Below, one piece after another: positions 24,589 through 33,884 of a stretch of DNA of 33,926 nt (position 1 is its first letter; every line of letters begins with the position of its first letter). A program made the translations under genes and the position numbers. The notes below the pieces were generated by a model. That model was not told the DNA's origin and ran no database searches. It saw nothing but the letters and a program-made list of their open reading frames with translations. The stretch is from Polymorphobacter sp. (GTDB taxonomy: Bacteria; Pseudomonadota; Alphaproteobacteria; Sphingomonadales; Sphingomonadaceae), in assembly GCF_025362435.1 (NCBI RefSeq), contig NZ_JANYGL010000104.1, forward strand, positions 1 to 33,926. The letters are read 5' to 3'.

Positions 24589-25464
24589 GTGCGTCTGATA
24601 CTGCTCGCATTGCTCGTCGCGCAGCCGTCGCTCGCTGCGACCGTGCCGCCCGCCGTGACCGCCGACCCGCCGATCGACGCGGCGCACCCCGCCACGATGG
24701 CGGCGTTCACCATCCCGTCGGGCGGGGCCATGCTCAACGCGGTCATGTACACCGCCGCCGGGCCGGGGCCGCACCCGACCCTGCTGCTGTTCCACGGCTT
24801 CCCCGGCAACGAGCAGAATCTCGACCTCGCGCAGGCGGCGCGGCGGGCGGGGTGGAACGTCATGACGCTCCACTATCGCGGGTCGTGGGGCAGCGGCGGG
24901 ACCTTCTCGTTCGCGCATTGCCTCGAGGACGGCGCTAACGCGGTCACCTTTCTCCGCCTGCCCGCGACGATCGCCAAGTTCGGCATCGACCCCCGGCGGA
25001 TCGCGGTCGCGGGGCACAGCATGGGGGGCATCGTCGCAGCTCGCACCGCGGCCGGTGACCCGAACATCGTCGGTGCGTTCCTGATCGACCCCGCCGACTT
25101 CGCCGCGATCGGGCGGAGCTTCGCCGACCCCAAACAGCGCGAGGATTTCCTCGTCGGAGAGGTGCGCGGCGACATGCCGCCGCTCTCCGGGACGAGCGAG
25201 GCGGCGATCATGGACGAGGTCGCACATGCCGGACCAACGCTCGACCTCGTCGCGACGATGCCCGCGCTCGCCGGGCGGCCGCTCGCGCTGATCGGGGCGA
25301 AGCGCGGCATCGGCTTCATGGCCGAAGCCGCCGCGACCGCCGCACGCAGCGCCGGTGCGAAGCATCTCGAAGCCGTCACGCTGCCGACCGACCACAGCTT
25401 CTCCGACATGCGGATCGCCCTCGCCGGACGGCTGGTCGCGTGGCTCGCGCAGTTCGATCGCTGA
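24589..25464 (+). CDS. Exported alpha/beta hydrolase
   Basis: The 291-residue product begins with a short signal peptide (MRLILLALLVAQPSLAA), so it is probably periplasmic. The hydrolase fold is marked by the oxyanion-hole motif FHGFPG (residues 68-73), nucleophile Ser144 in AGHSMGG, and the likely catalytic His269 in PTDHSFSD; an acid residue is expected between them. It resembles serine aminopeptidase/dienelactone-hydrolase-like esterases. The GTG start sits five bases after a perfect AGGAGG, and only nine bases separate it from the transporter stop, so co-transcription with the phosphonate genes is plausible. An esterase could free phosphonates from conjugates in the periplasm, but this is speculation; the substrate is unknown. 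Confidence 0.88.
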   Translation: MRLILLALLVAQPSLAATVPPAVTADPPIDAAHPATMAAFTIPSGGAMLNAVMYTAAGPGPHPTLLLFHGFPGNEQNLDLAQAARRAGWNVMTLHYRGSWGSGGTFSFAHCLEDGANAVTFLRLPATIAKFGIDPRRIAVAGHSMGGIVAARTAAGDPNIVGAFLIDPADFAAIGRSFADPKQREDFLVGEVRGDMPPLSGTSEAAIMDEVAHAGPTLDLVATMPALAGRPLALIGAKRGIGFMAEAAATAARSAGAKHLEAVTLPTDHSFSDMRIALAGRLVAWLAQFDR

Positions 25465-25531
25465 CCTAGACGACGTTCCCCTTGCGCGCCTGAACGTTGA
25501 CGTCGGCCCCAGTCCGGCTAGGGATGCGCGG

Positions 25532-26041
25532 GTGCCCGAAACCAACCCCCACGACCTCGATCCCACGGACGCACGTCGGTTACGCGATGCGTTCGGGTCT
25601 TTCGCAACCGGCGTCACCGTCGTCACCGCGCGCGGGCCCGACGGCAACCGCGTCGGCCTGACCGCGAACAGCCTGACGTCGGTGTCGCTCGATCCGCCGC
25701 TGCTGCTGTTCTGTCCGGCACGGACGGCATCGGCGCTTCCCGCGGTCGAGGCCGCGCGGCGCTTTGCGATCAACGTCCTCGCGGCGGACCAGCAGGCGGT
25801 CGCCGACCGCTTCGCCCGGCGCGACGTCGACCGCTTCGCCGAAGCGACGTGGGAGGACTGGGACGGGCTGCCGATCCTCACCGGAGCGCTGGCGAACTTC
25901 GCCTGCACGATGTTCGCCGACCACGACGGCGGCGATCACCGCGTCATCATCGGGCGGGTCGAGCGCCTGCGGATGAACGCCGAGCACGACCCCCTGCTGT
26001 ATTTCCGCGGCGCCTATCGACGGGTCCACGTGCCGACGTGA
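25532..26041 (+). CDS. Flavin reductase-like FMN-binding protein
   Basis: The 169-residue product matches the flavin reductase domain that supplies reduced flavin to two-component monooxygenases. Typical blocks are FGSFATGVTVVTA near residues 20-32 and GLTANSLTSVSLDPPLLLF about 20 residues later, which hold FMN, followed by RFAINVLAADQQ. The C-terminus (YFRGAYRRV) is also family-like. GTG 25532 is selected because AGGGA stands seven bases upstream and the conserved region begins about 15 residues after it; an open frame continues upstream into the previous gene without family resemblance. It follows the hydrolase by 67 bases and overlaps the flippase start by four bases (GTGA). No monooxygenase partner is seen nearby, so its role is open. 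Confidence 0.9.
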   Translation: MPETNPHDLDPTDARRLRDAFGSFATGVTVVTARGPDGNRVGLTANSLTSVSLDPPLLLFCPARTASALPAVEAARRFAINVLAADQQAVADRFARRDVDRFAEATWEDWDGLPILTGALANFACTMFADHDGGDHRVIIGRVERLRMNAEHDPLLYFRGAYRRVHVPT

Positions 26042-27519
26042 AGCCAGGCGTGATCGCCGATCCCCCGGGCAGCACGGCCGTCGCGGCCGACGATACCGCG
26101 GTCCTCGCGAGCGGCGGCCGGACCAGCTTCGGCGGATTTCTCCTCCGGCTGCTCGCGCGGATGCCGTTCCTGTTCATCGCCGGGCGGCTGTACGGCAGCG
26201 GCGAGGTCGGGCGCTTCGGCTATGCGATCCTTGTCGTCGAATTGACCGCGCAGCTCGCGACACTCGGATTGAAGCGCGGGCTTGCCGAGGAACTGGCGCA
26301 AGAAAAGGGTCCGCACGCCAATACCGTCGCCGACGCGCTGCTGCTCGGCGCGGTGCTGGCGGCGGTTGGGGCGACGCTCCTGATGGCGCTGCCGGTGCTC
26401 GTCTTTCCGGCGGGCGAGGTCAGCGCGCTCGACCATTTCTTTCCGCTGATCGCGCTCGCGGTTGCGGCGTCGGACATCAGCCTCGCCGGCCTCGCGTTCC
26501 GCCACGACATCGCCGCGCAGGTCCGTGCGCGGTCGATCGTCGAGCCGTGGACTTTGACGCTCGTCGCAGTCCCGGCGTGGTATCTGGTGGGGAAAAGCGA
26601 CGGGCTGCTCGTCGCCTATGCCGCGTCGATGCTCGCGGCGGTGGCAGCGTCGCTGATCCCGTGCATCCGCACCTTCGGCTGGCCGCACCGCTGGCGCCCA
26701 TCGTTCGCGCGGTTGATCGCGTTGGCACGGGCGAACGCCCCGCTCGCGGGGGCCGACGTCGCCGACTGGGGATCGCGGCGGCTCGACTTCTTCCTCCTCG
26801 GCCGCTTCGCCAGCGCCGAGGTCACCGGCATCTATTTCGTCGCGCAGAACATCGCCTCGCTCGCCGCCAAGCTCAAGAACAGCTTCGACCCGATCCTCGC
26901 GCCGCTGCTGACGACGAGCCTCGCACGCGGCGACACCGAGGCCGTCGCGGGGCATGTCCGCCAGGTCGCGTTCTGGATTCTCGCCGCGCAATTCGCCGTC
27001 GTCCTCGCGCTCGGGCTCACCGCGCGGGCGTCGATGGGGCTGTTCGGCCCGGCGTTCGCCCAAGGCGCGGCAGTGCTCGCGGTGCTGCTGACGGTCGAGC
27101 TGCTCGCGAGCCAGGGCGCGGTCGCGGAGGCGGCATTGATCTATGTCCGGCGGCGGACGAACCTCGCGATCGCGGTCGCCGGGCTCGTCGTCCAGGCGGG
27201 GGTGACGCTGGTGTTCGTCGAACGCTACGGCGCGCTCGCCGCGACGGGCGGGCTCGCGGTTTCGGTCCTGCTCGTGTCGATGGCCAAGTCGTGGCTGCTA
27301 CGGCGCGAACTCGGCAGCCGCGTGTCGGGCTGGCGGTTCGCGCTGATTCTCGCGGCGGTGCCCGCGTTCGGCGTCGGCCTCGGCGTCCAGCATCTTCCCG
27401 AATGGGCGCAATTGTCGGTCGGGCTGGTCGCGATACTCGGGATGTTCGGCGGGCTGGTCTGGTGGCTCGGCTTCGGCCCGAGCGACCGTCTGCTGTTTCA
27501 ACGGCGACGCGCCGACTGA
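26038..27519 (+). CDS. Polysaccharide/oligosaccharide flippase-like membrane protein
   Basis: The 493-residue product is strongly hydrophobic with about 12-14 predicted membrane helices and resembles Wzx-type or MurJ-like flippases of the MOP superfamily. Examples are the early segment GGFLLRLLARMPFLFIAGRL, the mid-protein loop LDFFLLGRFASAEVTGIYFV and the following NIASLAAKLKNSFDPILAPL, which are typical of polysaccharide exporters. It would move lipid-linked sugars across the inner membrane. GTG 26038 overlaps the preceding stop (GTGA), so it is coupled to the flavin reductase gene, although no functional link is obvious. No glycosyltransferases lie in the window. The gene ends convergent to the DUF1453-like gene with 164 bases between them. 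Confidence 0.88.
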   Translation: MKPGVIADPPGSTAVAADDTAVLASGGRTSFGGFLLRLLARMPFLFIAGRLYGSGEVGRFGYAILVVELTAQLATLGLKRGLAEELAQEKGPHANTVADALLLGAVLAAVGATLLMALPVLVFPAGEVSALDHFFPLIALAVAASDISLAGLAFRHDIAAQVRARSIVEPWTLTLVAVPAWYLVGKSDGLLVAYAASMLAAVAASLIPCIRTFGWPHRWRPSFARLIALARANAPLAGADVADWGSRRLDFFLLGRFASAEVTGIYFVAQNIASLAAKLKNSFDPILAPLLTTSLARGDTEAVAGHVRQVAFWILAAQFAVVLALGLTARASMGLFGPAFAQGAAVLAVLLTVELLASQGAVAEAALIYVRRRTNLAIAVAGLVVQAGVTLVFVERYGALAATGGLAVSVLLVSMAKSWLLRRELGSRVSGWRFALILAAVPAFGVGLGVQHLPEWAQLSVGLVAILGMFGGLVWWLGFGPSDRLLFQRRRAD

Positions 27520-27683
27520 TCGCTGTCCTACACCCCGGGCTTTGAGATATGGTTCACCGTCGAGTCGATTGAGCGGATGGAGGACAACTGAAAAAAAGCG
27601 ATTCGCGGCGGAAGGTAATTTAGTTACAAATTGCGGATCTATCACGACCGAAACAACATGCGTTTAGTGTTACCTCTGTTACC

Positions 27684-28208
27684 TTAGCCGACTCCCGACG
27701 CCAGCACCGCAGCACTGCCCGACCAGATCAGCCGCTGCCCGCGGACGAACATCTCGATCCGGCCGCCGACGATCAAGCCGACCGCAAACAGCAGGAAGCC
27801 GTCGGAGATCGTCCCGGCGTCGATCCCGGTGTTCGACCCGGCGAGCGCCATCCGGAGCAGGCTGCGCCCGGCGAACAGCGCGACGAGGACGATGATCGCG
27901 ACGATCGATGGCTCGGTGACGACGGTCCCGGTGGCGGCATCGAAGCTCATCGGCACCGTCCGCGCGCGGAACCAGCCGCCGACCAACCCGGCCGCGAGGG
28001 CAACGGCGAAGGCGGCATAGGTCGCCGGGTGGAAGGGGGTGTGGGGGGTATAATACAGCCCCGTGCCGATCAGCGCGGTCATCAGAACCGGCGTGATCCA
28101 CAGCCGCTCGATCCGGATCCGCTGCGGCTTGCGGCGGCGTATGGCGATCACGCCGAGGATCAGGAGCGGGATGACGACCGGTAGAACCTGCCGCGGATCG
28201 ATGGTCAT
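27684..28208 (-). CDS. Small membrane protein, DUF1453/CcdC-like
   Basis: The 174-residue product has about five hydrophobic helices and basic loops (AIRRRKPQRIRIERLW after the first helix), the pattern of DUF1453/CcdC-like membrane proteins. Function is unknown; the name CcdC comes from proximity to cytochrome c biogenesis genes in Bacillus, which is not the case here. It starts 11 bases after the purH stop, with AGGGGG just before the ATG, and therefore probably forms the last gene of the purH transcript. There are no catalytic motifs. Confidence 0.8.
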   Translation of the reverse strand: MTIDPRQVLPVVIPLLILGVIAIRRRKPQRIRIERLWITPVLMTALIGTGLYYTPHTPFHPATYAAFAVALAAGLVGGWFRARTVPMSFDAATGTVVTEPSIVAIIVLVALFAGRSLLRMALAGSNTGIDAGTISDGFLLFAVGLIVGGRIEMFVRGQRLIWSGSAAVLASGVG

Positions 28209-28219
28209 AGTGCCCCCTG

Positions 28220-29809
28220 TTAGTGTCTGAAGTGCCGCATCCCGGTGAAGACCATGGCGATGTCACGCTCATCGGCGGCGGCGACGACCTCGGCATCGCG
28301 GATCGAGCCCCCCGGTTGGATCACCGCCGTCGCCCCGGCTTCGGCGACCGCGATCAGGCCGTCGGCGAAAGGGAAGAAGGCGTCCGACGCGACCGCGCTG
28401 CCGATCGTCCGCGGCTGCGCCCAGCCTGCCGTCGCGGCGGCATCGCGGGCCTTGGAGGCGGCGATCCGGGTCGAATCGACCCGGCTCATCTGCCCCGCGC
28501 CGATCCCGGCGGTGCTCCAGTCCTTGGCATAGACGATGGCGTTCGACTTGACGTGCTTGGCGACGGTCCACGCGAACTTGAGGTCGGCAAGCTCGGCGGC
28601 GGTTGGCTGGCGCCGGGTGACGACCTTGAGCATGTCGTCGGTCAGGGTGCCCGCGTCGCGCTCCTGCACCAGCACGCCGCCGGCGATGATCTTCGTCGTC
28701 AGGCCGCGCCGCGCCGGGTCGGGCAGGTCGCCGGTCAGCAGCAGGCGGAGGTTCTTCTTGGCGGCGAACACCGCCCGCGCCGCGTCGTCGGCTCCGGGGG
28801 CAGCGACGACCTCGGTGAAGATCTCGGTCATCGCCCGCGCCGTCGCCTCGTCGAGCGGGCGGTTGACCGCGATGACCCCGCCGAACGCCGAGACAGGGTC
28901 GGTCGCGAGCGCCGCCTGATACGCGTCGAGCAGCGTCTCGCCGGTGGCGACGCCGCACGGGTTGGCGTGCTTGACGATGACCACTGTCGGCGGCCCGTCG
29001 CGGAACTCGGCGACGAGCTCGAGCGCGGCGTCGGCGTCGTTGAGGTTGTTGTAGCTCAGTTCCTTGCCCTGGACCTGCTCGGCCTGGCCGATCCCGCGCG
29101 CGGCCGGGCCGACCGGCACGTACAGCGCCGCCGACTGGTGCGGGTTCTCGCCGTAGCGCAGCGTCGTCACCAGCCGGCTCGCCATGATGCGGACCGCCGG
29201 GAAGGTCTCGTGCTGGTCGACCGAACTGAACCAGCCAGCGATCATCGAGTCGTAGGAGGCGGTGGCGGCGAAGGCGGTCGCGGCGAGGCGCTTGCGGGTG
29301 GCGAGGCTGGTGCTCCCGCCGGTCGCATCGAGCTCGGCGATCAGCGCGGCATAGTCCTGCGGGTCGGTGACGCAGGCGACGAAGCCGTGGTTCTTCGCCG
29401 CCGAGCGGATCATCGCCGGGCCGCCGATGTCGATGTTTTCGATGATCGTGTCGCGGTCGGACCCCTTCGCCACCGTCGCGGCGAACGGGTAGAGGTTGAC
29501 CACCGCGAGGTCGATCGGGGCGATGCCGTGCGCCGCCATCGCCGCGAGATGGTCGGGAGCGTCGCGCAGCGCGAGCAGGCCGCCGTGGACCGTCGGGTGG
29601 AGCGTTTTGACCCGCCCGTCCATCATCTCGGGGAAGCCGGTCAGGTCGGCGACCTCGGTCACTGTCAGCCCCGCCGCGCGCAGCGCCGCCGCCGTCCCGC
29701 CGGTCGAGACGAGCTCGACGCCGTGACGCGCGAGCGCGGTGGCGAGGTCGATGAGCCCGGTCTTGTCGCTGACCGACAGCAGGGCGCGGGTGATCTTGAT
29801 CGTGTCCAT
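28220..29809 (-). CDS. purH: Bifunctional AICAR transformylase/IMP cyclohydrolase
   Basis: The 529-residue protein catalyses the last two steps of de novo purine synthesis: formylation of AICAR using 10-formyl-tetrahydrofolate, then ring closure to IMP. The N-terminal MGS-like IMP cyclohydrolase domain (about residues 1-190) shows [15 protein letters not shown] and [11 protein letters not shown]. The transformylase domain has the catalytic KHANPCG motif and ends with GMRHFRH, as in other PurH proteins. Length and start ([15 protein letters not shown]) match the family. AAGGA lies just upstream of ATG 29809. It is 11 bases downstream of the heparinase-family gene and probably shares its transcript. 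Confidence 0.98.
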   Translation of the reverse strand: MDTIKITRALLSVSDKTGLIDLATALARHGVELVSTGGTAAALRAAGLTVTEVADLTGFPEMMDGRVKTLHPTVHGGLLALRDAPDHLAAMAAHGIAPIDLAVVNLYPFAATVAKGSDRDTIIENIDIGGPAMIRSAAKNHGFVACVTDPQDYAALIAELDATGGSTSLATRKRLAATAFAATASYDSMIAGWFSSVDQHETFPAVRIMASRLVTTLRYGENPHQSAALYVPVGPAARGIGQAEQVQGKELSYNNLNDADAALELVAEFRDGPPTVVIVKHANPCGVATGETLLDAYQAALATDPVSAFGGVIAVNRPLDEATARAMTEIFTEVVAAPGADDAARAVFAAKKNLRLLLTGDLPDPARRGLTTKIIAGGVLVQERDAGTLTDDMLKVVTRRQPTAAELADLKFAWTVAKHVKSNAIVYAKDWSTAGIGAGQMSRVDSTRIAASKARDAAATAGWAQPRTIGSAVASDAFFPFADGLIAVAEAGATAVIQPGGSIRDAEVVAAADERDIAMVFTGMRHFRH

Positions 29810-29820
29810 ATCTTCCTTGC

Positions 29821-31599
29821 TCAGCGTCCGGCGCGCTTGAACGACCAGTTGATGCTCGCCGCGCCCGCCGCCGTCGTCGTGCCGCTGATGACGAGTTGCC
29901 GCGTCGTTCGCGGTGCGCCGTCATGGTCGATCCAGACGCTTTCGTCGACCGTCAAAGGGCCGCCGCGAGCGCGGACCTGCCAGACGCGGCCGTCGGTCAG
30001 CTTGAGCAGCGCCGCCTGGCCATCAGCGGTCGGGGTCACCTCGATGCCGACGCCGAGGTGGAAGCGGACGTCGAAGGCGGCGCGGGCGCCCCGCCGGCGG
30101 AGCCGCCGCCCGGGGGCTGGCTCGATCACGTCCTCACCGCGCAGGTCGCCGCCGCTCGCCGACAGGAACAGCCGCCGCCGGTGGTGGACACCGAAGCGGC
30201 GGACGTAACCGTCGTGGGCGAGGTCGAGCCAGATGCCCTCCTCGCTCTCCTGTCGGTTGACGACGACCTCCTCGACCCCGCGGCCAAGTGCGCCGTCGGG
30301 GCGGATCCGCGTCGAATTGCTGTCGGCGAGGACCAGCGTCGAATGCGCCGCCGTCGTCCGCAGCGCCGCGGCGAGTCCGCCCGGCAACGGGGTGGCGACG
30401 CTGCTGCCGCCGCAGTTGACGATCAGCCGGCACGGCCCGTCGGACAGTTCGAAGGCGAGTGTCCCGGCGTGAGCTCCCGCGGCGGCGCGGGCCTGTGGCG
30501 GCGGCGCGGCGTCGACGACGATCAATGTCTTGCCGGCGGCGAGGCGCTGGTAGCCGGCGAAGCTCGTCGACCGGCTCGGGCGCGGCATGATCCCCGACCG
30601 CGCCATCGCGTGGTCGATCCGCACGGGCTGTGCCGCCGCGCCGCCGTGCCATGCGCCGACGCCACCGTCACCCATGACGATCGACTTGAGCGCTGGGACG
30701 AGGCGTTCGAACCCGGCGAGGACGGCGGCGGGGGGCTTGCGGCCGCGCGCTGCATAGGTCGACTGGACGAACAGCAGGAGTTCGAGAAGTTCGAGCTGGG
30801 TGATCGGCGAGCGGTCGGCGGTGGCGCCGTCGGGCAGGACGACGGCCGAAAGCGCACGGTCGAACAGCGCTTCGGCACGCGCCAGCCGCGCCTCGACCCC
30901 GGGGATGACGAGCCCGGCGACGATCAGCCCCGCCGCCGCCGTGACGCGGCCGGGACCCTCGGGCAGCCGGTCGATCGCGCGGTCGAGGTGGCGCGCCCAG
31001 CGGGCGAGGGCGTTGAGCACCGCCGAGCGATAGACGAGGTCGGGCGACGACAGGATGTACGGCGCATAGGCGGTCCAGAACATCAGCCGCAGCGCGACGA
31101 GGTCGGGGCGCCAAGCGCTTGCGTCGAAGTCGTTGTGGTCGGCGAGCCAGCGGGCGACGAGCGGCTCGGCCACGGCGGACCCGGTGCGGCGGTCGGCGAC
31201 GGCGGCGAGGTCGCGCAGCCAGACAAAGCTGTGCGCCCAGTCGCGCCACGCCGCCGGGGCTCCGGGATCGGCGAAGTGGACGGTCTTCGCCGGGGCATTG
31301 TGCCCGGCGAAGACCAGCCGCCCGCGGACGATGCGCTCCCCGGCGGCGACGTTTCCGGGGACCGGGTCGGCGGGGACCGCGAGCAGCTTGAGCGGGAAGC
31401 GGCCGCGCAGGCGGATGCGGTGGAGCGCGGTGCGGTAGCTCAGCCGGTGGAGCCCGGCGGTGACGCGCTCGGCGAGCGAGATGCCCTTGTCGCCGTCGAC
31501 GCGGACGAAGCGCTCGCTCGGCATCGGCTCGGCGTTGGGGGTGAACAGGTCGGGCTCGCCGGGTGGCGCGTCGGGCGGCGGCTTCGCCTCGATCGTCAT
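29821..31599 (-). CDS. Heparinase II/III-family protein
   Basis: The 592-residue product has an alpha-helical toroid N-terminal half and a C-terminal heparinase II/III-like beta-sandwich (roughly residues 310-570), with [31 protein letters not shown] and [16 protein letters not shown]. Enzymes of this family are polysaccharide lyases acting on uronic-acid polymers. This one has no signal peptide, which is unusual for a lyase of extracellular polymers and fits the conserved alphaproteobacterial form found between rpe and purH. Its ATG overlaps the rpe stop by four bases, so it is translationally coupled to rpe. The substrate is unknown; a role in cell-envelope polysaccharide turnover is only a guess. 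Confidence 0.92.
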   Translation of the reverse strand: MTIEAKPPPDAPPGEPDLFTPNAEPMPSERFVRVDGDKGISLAERVTAGLHRLSYRTALHRIRLRGRFPLKLLAVPADPVPGNVAAGERIVRGRLVFAGHNAPAKTVHFADPGAPAAWRDWAHSFVWLRDLAAVADRRTGSAVAEPLVARWLADHNDFDASAWRPDLVALRLMFWTAYAPYILSSPDLVYRSAVLNALARWARHLDRAIDRLPEGPGRVTAAAGLIVAGLVIPGVEARLARAEALFDRALSAVVLPDGATADRSPITQLELLELLLFVQSTYAARGRKPPAAVLAGFERLVPALKSIVMGDGGVGAWHGGAAAQPVRIDHAMARSGIMPRPSRSTSFAGYQRLAAGKTLIVVDAAPPPQARAAAGAHAGTLAFELSDGPCRLIVNCGGSSVATPLPGGLAAALRTTAAHSTLVLADSNSTRIRPDGALGRGVEEVVVNRQESEEGIWLDLAHDGYVRRFGVHHRRRLFLSASGGDLRGEDVIEPAPGRRLRRRGARAAFDVRFHLGVGIEVTPTADGQAALLKLTDGRVWQVRARGGPLTVDESVWIDHDGAPRTTRQLVISGTTTAAGAASINWSFKRAGR

Positions 31600-32258
31600 G
31601 CCGCCCGCAGCCGGGCGATGTTCGCGGCGTATTCGTGTGCGCCGCCGCGGAAGGTCGCGGTCCCGGCGACGAGGACGTCGGCCCCGGCGGCGATCGCCTG
31701 CGCCGCAGTGACCGGGTCGATGCCGCCGTCGACCTCGAGGTCGATCGTCCGCCCGGTCTTGTCGATCGCCTTGCGGATCGCCTCGATCTTGCGGAGCTGG
31801 CTGGTGATGAAGCTCTGCCCGCCGAAGCCGGGGTTGACGCTCATGACGAGGACGAGGTCGATGTCGTCGAGGACATAGTCGAGCATCTTTGCCGGGGTCG
31901 CCGGATTCAACGACACGCCGGCGCGCTTGCCGAGGCCCTTGATCCGCTGGATCGTCCGGTGGAGGTGCGGTCCGGCCTCGGGATGGACGGTCAGGATGTC
32001 GGCCCCGGCCTCGGCGAAGGCGTCGAGATAGGGGTCGGCGGGGGCGATCATCAGATGGACGTCGAAGATCAATTTAGTGTGCGTGCGCAAGGCCTTGACC
32101 ACCAGCGGCCCGATCGTGATGTTGGGCACGAAATGCCCGTCCATGACGTCGACGTGGATGTAGTCGGCCCCGGCGGCGTCGAGCGCCCGGACTTCCTCGC
32201 CGAGCCGCGCGAAGTCGGCGGACAGGATCGAGGGGGCAATTCGCACCGGTTGCTGCAT
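31596..32258 (-). CDS. rpe: Ribulose-phosphate 3-epimerase
   Basis: The 220-residue TIM-barrel enzyme interconverts ribulose 5-phosphate and xylulose 5-phosphate in the pentose phosphate or Calvin pathways. The motifs are complete: [17 protein letters not shown] at the start, [16 protein letters not shown] with metal-binding His and catalytic Asp, [12 protein letters not shown], and LEVDGGI with the second catalytic Asp. The length is typical. The ATG is preceded by GAGG five bases upstream. The gene follows rsmB by 59 bases and overlaps the heparinase-family gene by four bases, giving the order rsmB-rpe-heparinase-purH common in sphingomonads. Confidence 0.98.
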   Translation of the reverse strand: MQQPVRIAPSILSADFARLGEEVRALDAAGADYIHVDVMDGHFVPNITIGPLVVKALRTHTKLIFDVHLMIAPADPYLDAFAEAGADILTVHPEAGPHLHRTIQRIKGLGKRAGVSLNPATPAKMLDYVLDDIDLVLVMSVNPGFGGQSFITSQLRKIEAIRKAIDKTGRTIDLEVDGGIDPVTAAQAIAAGADVLVAGTATFRGGAHEYAANIARLRAA

Positions 32259-32317
32259 GATTTCCTCTAACAGCGCCGGGGCTTAGCCGAAAGGGTGTGG
32301 TATCGTTTCGGAACCGT

Positions 32318-33595
32318 TTATTTGGCCTTCCGCAGCCGGGCGATGAAGAAGCCATCGGCGCCCCCCGCGTCGGCGAGCGTGCCCGGCAGCAGGCGCACCT
32401 GCCCGCGCGGATCGACGGCGATCCCGGCGGGAAGTTCGCCCTCTGCGATCGGGTCGAGGGCGATGCCGCGGGTTCGGCGGAGCAGCGCATCGACCTGCGC
32501 CTCGCCCTCGGCGGCTTCGAGGCTGCACGTCGAAAAGATAAGGCTGCCCCCTGGCGCGAGCCAATCGACCGCGCGGTCGAGCAGCGCCGCCTGGATCGTC
32601 AGCAGCGGCGCGAGGTCGCGCGCGCCCTTGAGGTAGAGGACGTCGGGGTGGCGGCGGAACACCCCCGAAGCCGAGCACGGCGCGTCGAGCAGGATCGCGT
32701 CGAACGGCGCGGCGGGCTGCCAGACCAGCGCATCGACGGTGACGATCGCCGCGTCGAGGCGGGTCCGCGCAAGGTTCTCGCGCACCCGGTCGAGACGTGG
32801 CGCCGAACTGTCGAGCGCGGTGACGTCGGCCCCCATCGCCGCGAGCTGGAGCGTCTTGCCCCCCGGCGCGGCGCACAGGTCGAGCGTCGGCGTCCCCGGT
32901 GCGGGTCGAAGCAGCCGGGCGGGGAGGCTGGCGGCGAGGTCCTGGACCCACCACGCGCCGTCGTCGAAGCCGGGCAGGTCGGGGATCGACCCCGGGCGGA
33001 CCAGCCGGACATGGCCGGGGGCGAGCGAGACGCCGTTGAGGGTCTCGGCCCAATACGCCGTCTCCTTGGCGTCGCGCAGCGTCAGGTCGATCGGCGGCTC
33101 GGTGGCGAAGGCGCGCGCAGCGGCTTCGGCAACATCGGCTCCCCATGCTTCGGCCCAGCGCTCGCCGTACGGCTCGGGCAAAGTCGGCACCTCGGGCAGC
33201 GCCGCGTTTTCACGCAACAACCGCGACAGTACCGCATGAGTCAGCCGCCGGGGACCACCCTCGGTCAGCGCCAGCGTCGTCGACACCACCGCGTGCGGCG
33301 GAGTGTCGAGCAGCAGCCGTCCGGCGAGGCCGATGCGCAGCGCCATCCGTGCCCGCGCGTCGGCCGGCAGCGGCTTGGGCGTCGCGCTGTCGATCAGCGC
33401 GTCGAGGTCGGTCAGCCAGCGCAGCACACCGCTGGCGAGGCTGCGCGCAAGGGCGCGATCGTCGGGCCGGTCGACGCCGTGGAAGGCGTTGGCGATCGAC
33501 CCGTCGAGGGGTTTGCCCTGCGCGAGAACGCTGGTCAGCAGGCGCAGCGCGGCGCGGCGCGAGGCGGTGCCGGGGGGATCGGGATCGTGCTTCAC
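32318..33595 (-). CDS. rsmB: 16S rRNA (cytosine-5)-methyltransferase, RsmB family
   Basis: The 425-residue product has an N-terminal NusB-like RNA-binding domain (about residues 10-140) and a C-terminal SAM-dependent methyltransferase domain. The SAM-binding motif I is LDLCAAPGGKTLQLA; the two cysteines of the m5C mechanism are in LLDAPCSASG and FSTCSLEAAEGE. RsmB methylates C967 of 16S rRNA in E. coli. The start is GTG at 33595, with only a weak Shine-Dalgarno before it. It leads the minus-strand block rsmB-rpe-heparinase-purH and presumably carries its promoter in 33596-33926. Confidence 0.96.
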   Translation of the reverse strand: MKHDPDPPGTASRRAALRLLTSVLAQGKPLDGSIANAFHGVDRPDDRALARSLASGVLRWLTDLDALIDSATPKPLPADARARMALRIGLAGRLLLDTPPHAVVSTTLALTEGGPRRLTHAVLSRLLRENAALPEVPTLPEPYGERWAEAWGADVAEAAARAFATEPPIDLTLRDAKETAYWAETLNGVSLAPGHVRLVRPGSIPDLPGFDDGAWWVQDLAASLPARLLRPAPGTPTLDLCAAPGGKTLQLAAMGADVTALDSSAPRLDRVRENLARTRLDAAIVTVDALVWQPAAPFDAILLDAPCSASGVFRRHPDVLYLKGARDLAPLLTIQAALLDRAVDWLAPGGSLIFSTCSLEAAEGEAQVDALLRRTRGIALDPIAEGELPAGIAVDPRGQVRLLPGTLADAGGADGFFIARLRKAK

Positions 33596-33621
33596 GAGCG
33601 GTGCCCGGCGAGATCGGAGGC

Positions 33622-33640
33622 TAAGTTCAAAATAAGTTCA
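33622..33640 (-). promoter_or_regulatory. Direct repeat in the rsmB upstream region
   Basis: TAAGTTCA occurs twice, separated by AAA, with an 11-base period, close to one helical turn. It lies 27-45 bases ahead of the rsmB GTG. This geometry suits a protein-binding site or part of the promoter, but no regulator can be named. Confidence 0.25.
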
Positions 33641-33884
33641 CACAGAAGTGTGTGTTTTGCGCGCTTCGTTGTGCGCCCGATGCGGTTCGGCTGGCATGGG
33701 TTGCGCGCCGAGCGCCACACGCCCGGCTATCGCCGCTTCCGTCGAATATTGTCCCGCGATCGATCAACCACTGCTCCTTCGGCTCGACCTGACAGGGTAC
33801 ATCGTCGCCGGGGGTGTAGGACAGCGGAAAGAGGGGGGCTTGGTTTGCTATCTTGCCGACGCACGCCATCCCCCTCCCATCTTT

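Noticed and set aside
27668-27683. Direct repeat TGTTACC-TC-TGTTACC between two convergent genes
   Set aside because: Only seven bases repeated twice, directly before the end of the DUF1453-like gene, with no regulatory position; likely chance.
28223-30208. Plus-strand open frame opposite purH
   Set aside because: Antisense to a complete, well conserved enzyme.
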